A stretch of DNA of 64,000 bases from NCBI RefSeq assembly GCF_009363795.1, contig NZ_CP045420.1, forward strand, positions 3,143,001 to 3,207,000, given 5' to 3'. Both the position numbers and the translations under genes were made by a program. Within the stretch, counting starts at the first letter, position 1, and each line of letters starts with the position of its first letter. Positions 16,120 to 24,319 of the stretch are shown one piece after another. The DNA comes from Palleronia sp. THAF1 (GTDB lineage Bacteria > Pseudomonadota > Alphaproteobacteria > Rhodobacterales > Rhodobacteraceae). Below the pieces are notes generated by a model. The model did no database searches. It had not been told where the DNA came from and saw only the letters and a list, made by a program, of their open reading frames with translations.

Positions 16120-17943
16120 TCAGAATGCCTGCCCGATACCCACGTAAATCTCTACACCGTCACTTTCGTCCGCAAACCCGGTGCTGCTGACCGGAACCGC
16201 CACATCCAGCCGGATCGGGCCGATGGGCGTCAGGTAACGCAAGCCCAGCCCCGCGCCTGAATGCGTATTGTCGCCATCCGGAAAGCTGTCCGGCCCCACC
16301 GCGCCGAAGTCATAGAACGCGACCGCACCGATGCTGTCGGTAATACCCACGCGCGCTTCGACAGAGGCAGCGGCGTAAGAGCCACCGCCAGAGTCCACGC
16401 CATTCGGCAGCACGATGCCGAGTGATTGATAGGCGTGACCGCGCACTGTGCCGCCGCCGCCCGAGTAGAAGCGGTATTCGTTCGACACCTCGGTCACGTC
16501 CGCACCGAAGATAGAGCCGCCCTGCAAGCGGCCCGCGAGCGTGAAGCGCTCGTCATCGCCAAAGCTCAGGTAGGTGCGGGTGTCGTAGGTAAGACGCGCG
16601 CCGCTGCCGGTGGCGTCGTTGGTGCCTAGAAACGGCGTCAGTGAGATGTCGGCGAAGTAACCGCCTTTTGCGTCCAACGGTTCTTCGCGCGAGTCGTAGG
16701 ACGCCGAAAGCGGCGCGATCAGCAAGGAATAGTCCGTCGTGCCGGTCTCATCCTCGACCCGGCTGAATCGATACCCCAGACCGTATTCGATCTCGATCTC
16801 GTCGTTCACATATCGCTGGATGCCGAAGACCAGCGATCCGGTGTCCGAGATGTAATCCTCTTCGTCCAGCCGCGCGATTCCAGCTTCGGCGAAGAAGGTG
16901 TTTTCGGGCGAGAAGGTCGCAGGACGTTCGAACCGAGCGCCAAAGCTGTAGTCGGTCCCACCGGTGCCGCCGCCGATGCCCGACACCTCACCGTCGAGGC
17001 GCAGCCGTTCCGCGCCGCCGAACAGGTTGCGGTGGATCCAGTAGCTGGACAGGGTCAGCCCCTCGACCGACGACAGCTCGGCACCGAAGCCGATGCGGCG
17101 CGGAGGGAAGGCCGACAGGGTGGCGTCCACATCAAGCGTGTCGTTCGGATTCAACGTCTCCGCTTCGGTCAGGGCGACCGCGGAAAACACCTGCGTACGG
17201 CGCAAGCGCCGAGTTACATCGTCCAGTTCATCGGGATCGAAGACTTGCCCGGTCGGGAAGCCTGCAATGTCGCGCAGGCGTTCCTCTCGCACGTCTTGGC
17301 TGCCTTGGAACCGGATGTTGCCGAAGCGCACCAGCGGGCCCGGTGCAACGCCGATGTCCGCCGCCAGCGTATCCTGTTCGTGCTGCGCCACGACGCTTTG
17401 GCTGCCGATGTCGGCCTTTGCGTGACCGGCCTGCCGCCATGCATCAACGGACGCGGACGCCGCATCGCGGATCACGCCGGACCGAGCCGGTGCGCCGGGG
17501 GCGTATTCTTCGGGGATGACGCCCGCGACCGGAAGCGGCCCGATTTCAGAGCGTGAAAAGTTGTAGATGGGGCCGGGCTGCACCGACACGCGGATCGACT
17601 GGATCGTCCCAAGCTGTGCCAAGGGAGAGATATCCGCCGCTTCGGTGCCGTTGACGGTAATGTTGATGACGCCGCCATAGCGCCCCGTGGAATAAAGCGT
17701 TCCGACCAGCCGACCATAGTCCGCGCGTGCAGCGGCAAGCAGTTCGGCAGGGTCGGTTACGTCCTCTGATTCCGCTGCGACAAGCAGCGACGATTGGCGC
17801 AGATCTTCAGTGATCTCATCGTCGCCGGCGACGTCGAAGATCAGGCCGTCGAAGGCATAACTCGGCACTGCGCCCAGAGAGAACATGGCGCATGCGCCGA
17901 GCAAGATCTTAAAGGTCACGCAGAGGCCCCCCGGTATGCGCAT
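16120..17943 (-). CDS. tamA: TamA, BamA-family outer membrane protein
   Basis: A 607-residue outer-membrane protein of the Omp85 superfamily. The signal peptide (FKILLGACAMFSLGAVPSYA) is followed by POTRA domains (about residues 30-260) and a 16-strand barrel. The barrel contains the family motif around YRFYSGGGGTVRGHAYQSLG (L6 loop, VRGH) and ends with the terminal phenylalanine in YVGIGQAF, as barrel proteins recognised by the BAM machine do. It pairs with tamB one base downstream. The start at MRIPGGLCV was preferred to an in-frame start 51 bases upstream because it places the hydrophobic signal correctly. Confidence 0.92.
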   Translation of the reverse strand: MRIPGGLCVTFKILLGACAMFSLGAVPSYAFDGLIFDVAGDDEITEDLRQSSLLVAAESEDVTDPAELLAAARADYGRLVGTLYSTGRYGGVINITVNGTEAADISPLAQLGTIQSIRVSVQPGPIYNFSRSEIGPLPVAGVIPEEYAPGAPARSGVIRDAASASVDAWRQAGHAKADIGSQSVVAQHEQDTLAADIGVAPGPLVRFGNIRFQGSQDVREERLRDIAGFPTGQVFDPDELDDVTRRLRRTQVFSAVALTEAETLNPNDTLDVDATLSAFPPRRIGFGAELSSVEGLTLSSYWIHRNLFGGAERLRLDGEVSGIGGGTGGTDYSFGARFERPATFSPENTFFAEAGIARLDEEDYISDTGSLVFGIQRYVNDEIEIEYGLGYRFSRVEDETGTTDYSLLIAPLSASYDSREEPLDAKGGYFADISLTPFLGTNDATGSGARLTYDTRTYLSFGDDERFTLAGRLQGGSIFGADVTEVSNEYRFYSGGGGTVRGHAYQSLGIVLPNGVDSGGGSYAAASVEARVGITDSIGAVAFYDFGAVGPDSFPDGDNTHSGAGLGLRYLTPIGPIRLDVAVPVSSTGFADESDGVEIYVGIGQAF

Positions 17944-17965
17944 CGGCGTTACCTTAGGGCTTGTT

Positions 17966-17987
17966 GTGGCGGGCGACCACCCGCCAC
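17966..17987. terminator. GC-rich hairpin between YfdC-like gene and tamA
   Basis: A perfect eight-base stem, GTGGCGGG with CCCGCCAC, and a six-base loop. It lies just downstream of the transporter gene and upstream of tamA. There is no T-run, so it may attenuate or stabilise rather than fully terminate. Confidence 0.4.
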
Positions 17988-18003
17988 CGATCACGTTTAT
18001 GCT

Positions 18004-18870
18004 CTATTCGTCCACTTCGGCGGCAACTTGCGCCCATGTGATCAGGGTGAACACGGCCGTTCCGCCAAAGACATTGCCCAGAAGGACAGGGAAAAAGAAC
18101 CGCAAGGATTCTGCCCATCCGATGACCCCGGTCAGAACGAGATACGCCATTTCCACGGACCCGGCGATGATGTGCGTGAAGCCACCCGCAGCAATCAGCC
18201 ACGTAAAGGTGAAGATCAACAAGAAGCCACCCTGCGGCACCGTTGGCAGCATCCAGACGATCGCAGCCACGATGACACCGGCCGGGATGGCTTTTGCGAA
18301 TCCTTCCAGCGGCGGATGCAGGATCGCCTTTTCCGAGATCTCGGTCAGCGCCATCTGTATATCTGGCCCGAACGCGCCAGTGTATGCCATGAAGGCCGCC
18401 GCAATGAAGGCGCCGATCACGTTCGCTGTCAGCACGATCGCCCACAGACGTCCGGTCAAGTAAAAGTATTCCTTGCAGGGCTGCGATGTCAGCGGAAGCA
18501 CAGTGGTGATAGTGTTCTCTGTGAACAGCTGCATCCGGCCCATGATGACCAGTAGGAAACCAAGGGTGTAGCCGAAGGATTCCACCAGCGGACGCCAAGC
18601 GGTATCGGGCAGCCCGACTTGCAGGATCGCCTCTCCCAGTACCGAGAAAGAGATCAGGATACCGGCGGCAAGACCCGAAAAGACCAGCGACGTCTTCGGC
18701 CGCGTCATCTCGTCGGCACCGTCCCGGCGGATAACTTCGTAGATCAGGCGCGCTGAAAGACGTGAGGCCTGCTCGACCGACTCGCGTTCTTCACCATCCA
18801 TGTTCTGTTCGGCTTCCTGCTGGCGATTGATATCCTTCGCGCGCAACCGTTCTTCGTCTCTCGATACCAT
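18004..18870 (-). CDS. Formate/nitrite transporter family protein, YfdC-like
   Basis: The 288-residue protein has a charged cytoplasmic N-terminus of about 65 residues (rich in E, R, D and Q) followed by six membrane helices of the FocA/NirC fold, including FSGLAAGILISFSVL and the channel-type segment around GRMQLFTENTITTVLPL. The long charged N-terminus and the IYEVIRRDGADEM stretch resemble E. coli YfdC rather than FocA or NirC, so the cargo is uncertain. A ribosome binding site (GAAGGA) precedes the ATG. The promoter palindrome at 18898-18925, shared with the divergent Rho_N-type gene, points to EcfG control. Confidence 0.85.
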   Translation of the reverse strand: MVSRDEERLRAKDINRQQEAEQNMDGEERESVEQASRLSARLIYEVIRRDGADEMTRPKTSLVFSGLAAGILISFSVLGEAILQVGLPDTAWRPLVESFGYTLGFLLVIMGRMQLFTENTITTVLPLTSQPCKEYFYLTGRLWAIVLTANVIGAFIAAAFMAYTGAFGPDIQMALTEISEKAILHPPLEGFAKAIPAGVIVAAIVWMLPTVPQGGFLLIFTFTWLIAAGGFTHIIAGSVEMAYLVLTGVIGWAESLRFFFPVLLGNVFGGTAVFTLITWAQVAAEVDE

Positions 18871-18897
18871 CCAATGAATCCTTCAAATGATATTGCC

Positions 18898-18925
18898 GGA
18901 ACATTTGCCGCGGCACTTCTGTTCC
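18898..18925. promoter_or_regulatory. Second palindromic EcfG-like divergent promoter
   Basis: GGAAC (18898-18902), 18 bases, GTTCC (18921-18925). Read on the plus strand it gives GGAAC-N18-GTT for the Rho_N-type gene; on the minus strand it gives the same for the YfdC-like gene. The leaders to the two starts are about 30 bases each. The spacer is one base longer than at phyR but within the N18-19-TT range reported for RpoE2. Confidence 0.5.
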
Positions 18926-18954
18926 CCGCGCAGATTGCGACGGAAGGACATAGC

Positions 18955-19206
18955 ATGGCCGACAGCATCAAGAACAAAGACACCTACGACGCATTACGCG
19001 ACGATGGGATGTCCAAGGAAAAGGCCGCGCGCATTGCCAATGCGCAGGCCAACGATGACATGAACCCGTCCGAGAAGGGCGGCAAACAGCCCCCCTACGA
19101 GGATTGGACGAAGGACGAGCTGTACGAGCGGGCGCAAGAAATCGGCATCGATGGGCGATCCGACATGACGAAGGACGAACTGATCGAGGCGCTGCGCAAC
19201 CACTGA
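18955..19206 (+). CDS. Small acidic protein with Rho_N/SAP-like C-terminus
   Basis: The 83-residue soluble protein starts MADSIKNKDTYDALRDDGMS. The N-terminal half (KDTYDALRDDGMSKEKAARI) resembles the short DUF7218-type stress proteins. The C-terminal half (WTKDELYERAQEIGIDGRSD, then MTKDELIEALR) is a Rho termination factor N-terminal/SAP-like helix-loop-helix able to bind nucleic acid. A GAAGGA ribosome binding site and a GGAAC...GTT motif lie upstream. Small proteins of this architecture are common in general-stress regulons; the exact function is unknown. Confidence 0.72.
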   Translation: MADSIKNKDTYDALRDDGMSKEKAARIANAQANDDMNPSEKGGKQPPYEDWTKDELYERAQEIGIDGRSDMTKDELIEALRNH

Positions 19207-19224
19207 CCGCGCAGCGCCGAATTT

Positions 19225-19902
19225 TTACCAGCCGTTTTCGGTGACGATCTTGTCCTCATCGAAGCCCGCGTCTTTCAACGCGTCTCGGATATCATCGACC
19301 ATCTGTTGCGGCCCACAGATGTAACAGGGCTTGGACGTATCGGTCGCGTGCTTCTTCAGGAAATCCGCGTCGATCATGCCGTGGTGCAGACCTTCGGCTG
19401 CCTCGTCCGTTACAACGAAGATCGTTTCCAGCCCGTCCATCTGCTCCCACTCGTCGCGCAGGATGATGTCGCGCTCGGTTTCGTTGGAATAGATCAGCAC
19501 GCTGCCCTCCAACGTTCCGTCCTTGGCGCGGCGCCGCAATATCGGGATGTAGGGCGTGACACCCGCGCCGCCTGCGATGAAGTAACCCGGGCCATGGTCA
19601 GTGATCGCGCCGTCGGGTGCGTCGGCCAATACCTGATCGCCGGGAGACATGCCCGGGATTTGCTTGGTCACGCCGTTGTCGTGATCGGGGTAGGTCTTGA
19701 TCACGAATTCCAATCGGTCCGTTTCCTCGGGCTGAGAGGTCATCGTGAACGCGCGGTCTTCGTCGCGCCAGCCGTCTTCGTCCAGCGCCCAATGCGTCGC
19801 CTGACCGGGCTTGAAGTCGAAGCCTTCGGGGCGATCAAACACCATGCGGTAGGTGTCGTGGGTGACGGGGTGCTTTTCTTTCAGCGTCAATGTGTAGGTC
19901 AT
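19225..19902 (-). CDS. Ferredoxin/flavodoxin-reductase-like FAD/NAD(P) oxidoreductase
   Basis: The 225-residue protein has an N-terminal FAD-binding barrel (about residues 1-95; RAFTMTSQPE gives the RxYS/T-like flavin motif as RAFT) and a C-terminal NAD(P)-binding domain starting at GYFIAGGAGVTPYIPILR and ending near CYICGPQQMVDDI. This is the ferredoxin-NADP reductase superfamily without any fused [2Fe-2S] domain. The ATG at 19902 has a GGAG upstream; an ATG at 19914 would leave almost no leader after the EcfG-type promoter. That promoter (19930-19954) is among the best matches in the window, so stress induction is likely. Electron partner unknown. Confidence 0.83.
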   Translation of the reverse strand: MTYTLTLKEKHPVTHDTYRMVFDRPEGFDFKPGQATHWALDEDGWRDEDRAFTMTSQPEETDRLEFVIKTYPDHDNGVTKQIPGMSPGDQVLADAPDGAITDHGPGYFIAGGAGVTPYIPILRRRAKDGTLEGSVLIYSNETERDIILRDEWEQMDGLETIFVVTDEAAEGLHHGMIDADFLKKHATDTSKPCYICGPQQMVDDIRDALKDAGFDEDKIVTENGW

Positions 19903-19929
19903 TGCGGGCTCCATTCGGTTCGCAGCGAA

Positions 19930-19954
19930 AACGGATGGGCCGGGGCGCGGTTCC
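19930..19954 (-). promoter_or_regulatory. EcfG-type promoter for the flavin oxidoreductase
   Basis: On the minus strand GGAAC (19954-19950), 17 bases, GTT (19932-19930): an exact match to the form seen at phyR and nepR. It occupies the gap directly after the crtB stop codon and ends 27 bases before the chosen start of the oxidoreductase. Confidence 0.7.
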
Positions 19955-20965
19955 TTAGATGCCGGCGCGTGTGCGGTCGTGCCGCTCCAGTTCTGCGAAG
20001 ACCTCGATCAGCCCCTGCTGCCACTCGCGGCGCGGCGTCTCTCTGCGGGCGGCGGCCACCAGATAGGCGGTTTCCGGCAGGGGCGGCGCGTAGATCACAG
20101 CAGACCTTGGCATGGCAAGCGTGACACCCGTGCGCACCAGCGACACCCCCATCAGAGCCGTCTTGCGCGCCTTGCCGGTGCGCGCGCGCGGCCCGATGCT
20201 GTCGCAGCCGTTGGCGCGCACGGCGCTGCCGATGGCGGCATAGATATGGCGCGCGGCGAAGATACCGGGACGCGCAGACAGGGGCAGGGCGCCGATTCCG
20301 GCTTCGGCCCGTCCATATAAGCGCTGGGCGTCCGACAGCAGGCGGTTCACCATGCCGCGGATTTCGGGCGTGGGTCGCGGATCACGCAGGAACGCGGCCT
20401 CGTCTATGCCAGCATCACGCAGCCAGTCGCCCGGCAGGTAGATGCGCCCGGCGCGCGCATCCTCGCCTACGTCGCGGGCGATGTTGGTCAGTTGCATCGC
20501 GACGCCCAGATCGCAGGCACGCGCCAGTGCATGTTCGTCGCGCACCCCCATCAGCACGCACATCATCGCACCCACGGCAGAGGCGACGCGCGCCGAGTAG
20601 CCATAAAGGTCTGACAGCGTGTCATAACGGCGGCCCAGCGCATCCCACGCCAGGCCTTCCAGCAACGCTTCTGGCAACACGCGCGGCATGTCGTGGTCTG
20701 AAATCATCGCGGCGAAGGCGCGGTCGGCGGGGCGGTTTGATGGTGTCCCTCGATAGGCCAGATCAAGGCGGTCGCGCAGGCGCAGGACAGCGTCGCGCTT
20801 GTCGTCGCCATCGTCCACCAGATCGTCGGCCAGACGGCAGAAGGCATACAGCGCCAGGGCGGGATCGCGGACCTTGTTCGGCAACATGCGAGACGCCGCA
20901 TGGAATGACAGCGATCCCGTGCGGATCGCCTCGCGGCAGTGGGCCATATCGGCGGCGTCGATCAT
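19955..20965 (-). CDS. crtB: CrtB, 15-cis-phytoene synthase
   Basis: The enzyme condenses two geranylgeranyl diphosphates to phytoene, the first committed carotenoid step. The 336-residue protein has both aspartate-rich motifs of trans-isoprenyl synthases, DDLVDDGDD (about residue 45) and NIARDVGEDARAGRIYLP (about residue 165), so Mg-diphosphate binding is intact. It begins at MIDAADMAHC and overlaps the crtI stop in an ATGA. This is the standard crtIB operon, whose promoter lies in the PpsR-box region at 22.5 kb. The usual C-terminal neighbour tspO is absent; a stress oxidoreductase follows instead. Confidence 0.95.
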   Translation of the reverse strand: MIDAADMAHCREAIRTGSLSFHAASRMLPNKVRDPALALYAFCRLADDLVDDGDDKRDAVLRLRDRLDLAYRGTPSNRPADRAFAAMISDHDMPRVLPEALLEGLAWDALGRRYDTLSDLYGYSARVASAVGAMMCVLMGVRDEHALARACDLGVAMQLTNIARDVGEDARAGRIYLPGDWLRDAGIDEAAFLRDPRPTPEIRGMVNRLLSDAQRLYGRAEAGIGALPLSARPGIFAARHIYAAIGSAVRANGCDSIGPRARTGKARKTALMGVSLVRTGVTLAMPRSAVIYAPPLPETAYLVAAARRETPRREWQQGLIEVFAELERHDRTRAGI

Positions 20966-22482
20966 TCTGCGGCCAACCTTTCCGTGCCCCCTGCAGGCGC
21001 GTCCGGGACCAGCTTGCCCAGCACTTCCGCACTGGAGATCACGCCCGGCAGACCCGCACCGGGATGGGTTCCCGCACCGACCAGATAGACGCCTTCGGCC
21101 TCTTCGCTGACGTTGTGGGGCCGGAACCACGCCGATTGCAGGATGCGCGGCTCGATGGAAAAGCCGGAACCGTAGGGCGACAGGTAGCGGTCGCGGAAAT
21201 CGTTGGGTGTCATCACGTGCTCTGCCGCAATCCGCTCGCGGAAGCCGGGAATCACGGTTTCCAGCTGCGCGGCGACCAGCTCGCGGTACTTTGGCTCTTC
21301 CGCCTGCCAGTCGACCATGTCGCGATGCCCCAGATGCGGCACGGGCGACAGGGCATAGAAGCAATCGTCGCCCTCGGGCGCGGCGCTGGGATCGGTGACT
21401 GTGGGGCGGTGAATATACAGGCTCATGTCGTCCGACAGCTGGCCTTTCAGGAAGATGTCATGAACCAGCCCCTGATAGCGCGGTCCGTTCAGGATGGTGT
21501 GGTGGCCCACGTCTGACCACATATCGCGCGTGCCCTTCGTTCCGAAATACCAGACATACAGACCCATGGACCACCGGCGGCTGTTCACCTTCTCTTCGGT
21601 CCAACGCTTCTGGCCGGGCAGAAGCCGCTGATAGGTGTGGCCTGCATCGGCGTTCGATACGACGAGACCAGCATCCAGCCGTTCGCCGTTCACCAGAGTC
21701 ACGCCTTCTGCGCGGCCCTCGGCAATCCTGATCTCATCCACCTCGGCCCCGAAGCGCACCGCGCCCCCTTGGCTGCGGATCACCTTTACCATCGCATCCG
21801 CAATCGCGGCCACGCCGCCCATTGCGTAGTGGACGCCGAATTCCTTTTCGAGATGGCTGACAAGGATATACATCGAAGTCACGTTGAACGGATCGCCGCC
21901 GATGAACAATGGATGAAAGCTGAAGGCCATCTGTAGGCGCGGGTCCTTGAACCGCTTTTTCGCATGCGCCGCGACGGAGCGATCCGCGCGCAGCTTTACA
22001 AAAGTCGGCAGCACTTTCACCAGATCGGCGAACTTGTGCATGGATCGGCGGCCCAAGTCCTCGAACCCGAAGCTGTAGCGCGCCTCGCTGTCCTTCAGGA
22101 ACTTCTCGTAGCCGCGCAAATCCTTAGGGCTGAGGCGCTCCACCTCGGCCCGCATCGCGTCGGTGTCCTGCCGCGCGGTAAAGCTGGAGCCATCAGGCCA
22201 GCGGATCTCATAGAAGGGATCAAGGGCGCGTAGGTCCACATCGGCATCGAAATCGCGCCCGCAGGTCGCCCAAAGCTCGCGAAACAGTTGCGGCACGGTC
22301 ACGATGGTCGGCCCCAGATCGAAGCGGAAGCCATTCTTGTGAACAGCCGATCCGCGCCCGCCTGCGCTATCCAACCGGTCCAGCACCGTGACACGGTAGC
22401 CCTTGGCCCCAAGCCGCATTGCCGCTGCAAGGCCACCAAGCCCGGCCCCGATCACGACTGCTTCTGATTGCGATTCCACCAT
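20962..22482 (-). CDS. crtI: CrtI, phytoene desaturase
   Basis: An FAD-dependent desaturase/isomerase of 506 residues that converts phytoene to neurosporene or lycopene. The dinucleotide-binding motif VIGAGLGGLAAAMRLG is at residues 10-25. The C-terminal carotenoid-oxidoreductase signature YLVGAGTHPGAGLPGVISSA, which closes the FAD site, is at about 465-485. Length and motifs are those of the proteobacterial CrtI family. It is divergent from crtA across a 110-base region with one TGT-N12-ACA box 16 bases upstream of the start. Repression by PpsR in oxygen and light is therefore expected. Confidence 0.96.
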   Translation of the reverse strand: MVESQSEAVVIGAGLGGLAAAMRLGAKGYRVTVLDRLDSAGGRGSAVHKNGFRFDLGPTIVTVPQLFRELWATCGRDFDADVDLRALDPFYEIRWPDGSSFTARQDTDAMRAEVERLSPKDLRGYEKFLKDSEARYSFGFEDLGRRSMHKFADLVKVLPTFVKLRADRSVAAHAKKRFKDPRLQMAFSFHPLFIGGDPFNVTSMYILVSHLEKEFGVHYAMGGVAAIADAMVKVIRSQGGAVRFGAEVDEIRIAEGRAEGVTLVNGERLDAGLVVSNADAGHTYQRLLPGQKRWTEEKVNSRRWSMGLYVWYFGTKGTRDMWSDVGHHTILNGPRYQGLVHDIFLKGQLSDDMSLYIHRPTVTDPSAAPEGDDCFYALSPVPHLGHRDMVDWQAEEPKYRELVAAQLETVIPGFRERIAAEHVMTPNDFRDRYLSPYGSGFSIEPRILQSAWFRPHNVSEEAEGVYLVGAGTHPGAGLPGVISSAEVLGKLVPDAPAGGTERLAAE

Positions 22483-22498
22483 GCACCGATCCTAGCAG

Positions 22499-22516
22499 TG
22501 TAAACTAAACCTGACA
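22499..22516. promoter_or_regulatory. PpsR/CrtJ box between crtI and crtA
   Basis: TGT (22499-22501), twelve bases, ACA (22514-22516): the recognised half-site palindrome of PpsR/CrtJ. Only one complete box is present here. An overlapping GACA-N7-TGTC lies to its right and might be a degenerate second contact. Confidence 0.7.
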
Positions 22517-22553
22517 ATTTATCTGTCGCCCCCTTTCCCCGAAAGCGCAACCC

Positions 22554-23297
22554 GTGCAAAATAGGATCGTCTCTACCGGGGGAGGTCGGACGATACAGAC
22601 CGTCACGCTATCGCTGTTCCGTTTCGGACCCGTCACCGACCGTCTGTGGGTGCTGGGGCAAATGGCGCTTGCCCGCTTGGATTTCATGCGCGACCGCGAC
22701 TGTTCATTCTGGAAGCTCTGCGGCTCCGGCACGGGGCAGGGATTCACGCCCCTCCCCAATACCGCGGTCTGGGCGATCCTTGCCGTTTGGCCGGATGAGG
22801 CGACGGCCCGCGACCGTCTGACGCAGGCCCCTATTTACCGTCGCTGGTCCGCCCGCGCCGAAGAGACGTGCTCTTTGTTGCTGCACCCGATTTCCGCACG
22901 CGGCACATGGTCCGGCAGCACGCCGTTCAAGCCGCAAGACGCCATGCCCGGCCCTGTCGCCGCCTTGACGCGCGCCACGATCCGACCGCGCCACATGCGG
23001 CGGTTCTGGGCCGCCGAACCCGACATTTCTGCTCGTATCGGCACCGATCCGAACGTCGCATTCAAGATCGGAATAGGCGAGTTGCCATGGCTGCATCAGG
23101 TCACCTTCTCTGTCTGGCCTGACGCCGACAGCATGGCGGCCTTCGCCCGCACCAACGGTCCCCACGCCGAGGCGATCCGCGCCGTTCGCGACGGCGATTG
23201 GTTTGCCGAAGAACTTTACGCCCGCTTTCACGTCGCCGATACGCTGGGCACGTGGAACGGCGCGCCGCCCCTAGACAAACTGCCAGAGGCCGCATGA
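22554..23297 (+). CDS. crtA: CrtA, spheroidene monooxygenase (acyclic carotenoid 2-ketolase)
   Basis: CrtA introduces the C2 keto group that turns spheroidene into spheroidenone under oxygen. Diagnostic stretches are TVTLSLFRFGPVTDRLWVLG, GFTPLPNTAVWAILAVWPD and the C-terminal NGDW-like DGDWFAEELYARFHV. The coordinates use the first legal start, GTG at 22554, which has no ribosome binding site. CrtA homologues normally begin MQTVTLS. The matching codon here is ATA at 22593, six bases after a perfect GGAGGT, so real translation may begin there and give 234 residues. The gene overlaps bchI by four bases and heads crtA-bchI-bchD-bchO. Confidence 0.92.
   Translation: MQNRIVSTGGGRTIQTVTLSLFRFGPVTDRLWVLGQMALARLDFMRDRDCSFWKLCGSGTGQGFTPLPNTAVWAILAVWPDEATARDRLTQAPIYRRWSARAEETCSLLLHPISARGTWSGSTPFKPQDAMPGPVAALTRATIRPRHMRRFWAAEPDISARIGTDPNVAFKIGIGELPWLHQVTFSVWPDADSMAAFARTNGPHAEAIRAVRDGDWFAEELYARFHVADTLGTWNGAPPLDKLPEAA
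22581..22595 (+). promoter_or_regulatory. Ribosome binding site in front of a candidate ATA start of crtA
   Basis: GGAGGT at 22581-22586, a six-base spacer, then ATA at 22593-22595 followed by CAG ACC GTC ACG (QTVT). Both the position and the downstream sequence match the usual CrtA N-terminus, but the start codon is ATA. Confidence 0.5.
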
Positions 23298-24319
23298 CCA
23301 AGGTTTTCCCCTTCACCGCTATCGTCGGACAGGACGATATGCGCCGCGCCATGATCCTGACGGCCGTGGACCCCTCCATCGGCGGTGTTCTCGTGATGGG
23401 TGACCGGGGCACCGGCAAATCCACCGCCGTTCGCGCGCTGGCGCAACTGCTGCCGAAGATCCGCATGATCGAAGGCTGTCCCGTGAACAGCGCCCGCGCC
23501 CGCGATGTGCCCGATTGGGCCGATGCGGTGACCGGTCGCGCGGTCACGCGGCCCACACCGGTCGTCGATCTGCCGCTGGGGGCCAGCGAAGACCGTGTGA
23601 CCGGCGCGCTTGACATCGAGCGCGCCCTGACCCGTGGCGAAAAGGCGTTTCAGCCCGGTCTGCTGGCACAGGCCAATCGCGGCTACCTGTATATCGACGA
23701 GGTGAACCTGCTCGAAGACCACATCGTCGATCTGCTGCTGGACGTGGCGCAATCGGGCGAGAACGTGGTCGAACGCGAAGGCCTATCGATCCGCCATGCC
23801 GCCCGCTTCGTGCTGGTCGGCTCCGGCAACCCAGAGGAAGGCGAGCTGCGTCCGCAACTGCTCGACCGCTTCGGCCTGATGGTCGACGTGACCTCTCCAT
23901 CGGATATCGACACCCGCGTGGAAGTGATTCGCCGTCGTGACGCCTTCGAGTCCGACCGCACCGGCTTCCTGCGGCGCTGGAAGGACGCTGAAACGGATCT
24001 GCGCGGCCAGATCGTTGCCGCCCGCAAGCGTTTGTCGAAGGTGGCAACGCCCGATGACGCCTTAGAAGACTGTGCGCGACTGTGCATCGCGCTCGGCTCC
24101 GACGGCCTGCGTGGAGAGCTGACGTTGCTGAAAACCGCTCGCGCCACCGCCGCGTTCGAGGGTGCGGATGAAGTCACGCGCGATCACATCACCCGCGTCG
24201 CCGCAATGGCCTTACAACACCGTCTGCGGCGCGATCCGATGGACGAATCCGGCACTGCAACTCGCGTGCAGCGGGTGGTTTCAGAAACCTTCGGCCCCGC
24301 CGTCGCCGCTGCCGAATGA
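23294..24319 (+). CDS. bchI: BchI, magnesium chelatase ATPase subunit I
   Basis: The AAA+ motor of magnesium chelatase. With BchD and BchH it inserts Mg into protoporphyrin IX at the entry to bacteriochlorophyll synthesis. The 341-residue protein has a Walker A GDRGTGKST (about residue 36), the Mg-chelatase insertions around GASEDRVTGALDIE, and a Walker B YLYIDEVNLLEDHIVDLLL (near residue 137). Sensor and arginine-finger regions such as GSGNPEEGELRPQLLDRFGL are complete. The ATGA overlaps on both sides (crtA and bchD) place it inside a tightly coupled operon. Confidence 0.97.
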   Translation: MTKVFPFTAIVGQDDMRRAMILTAVDPSIGGVLVMGDRGTGKSTAVRALAQLLPKIRMIEGCPVNSARARDVPDWADAVTGRAVTRPTPVVDLPLGASEDRVTGALDIERALTRGEKAFQPGLLAQANRGYLYIDEVNLLEDHIVDLLLDVAQSGENVVEREGLSIRHAARFVLVGSGNPEEGELRPQLLDRFGLMVDVTSPSDIDTRVEVIRRRDAFESDRTGFLRRWKDAETDLRGQIVAARKRLSKVATPDDALEDCARLCIALGSDGLRGELTLLKTARATAAFEGADEVTRDHITRVAAMALQHRLRRDPMDESGTATRVQRVVSETFGPAVAAAE

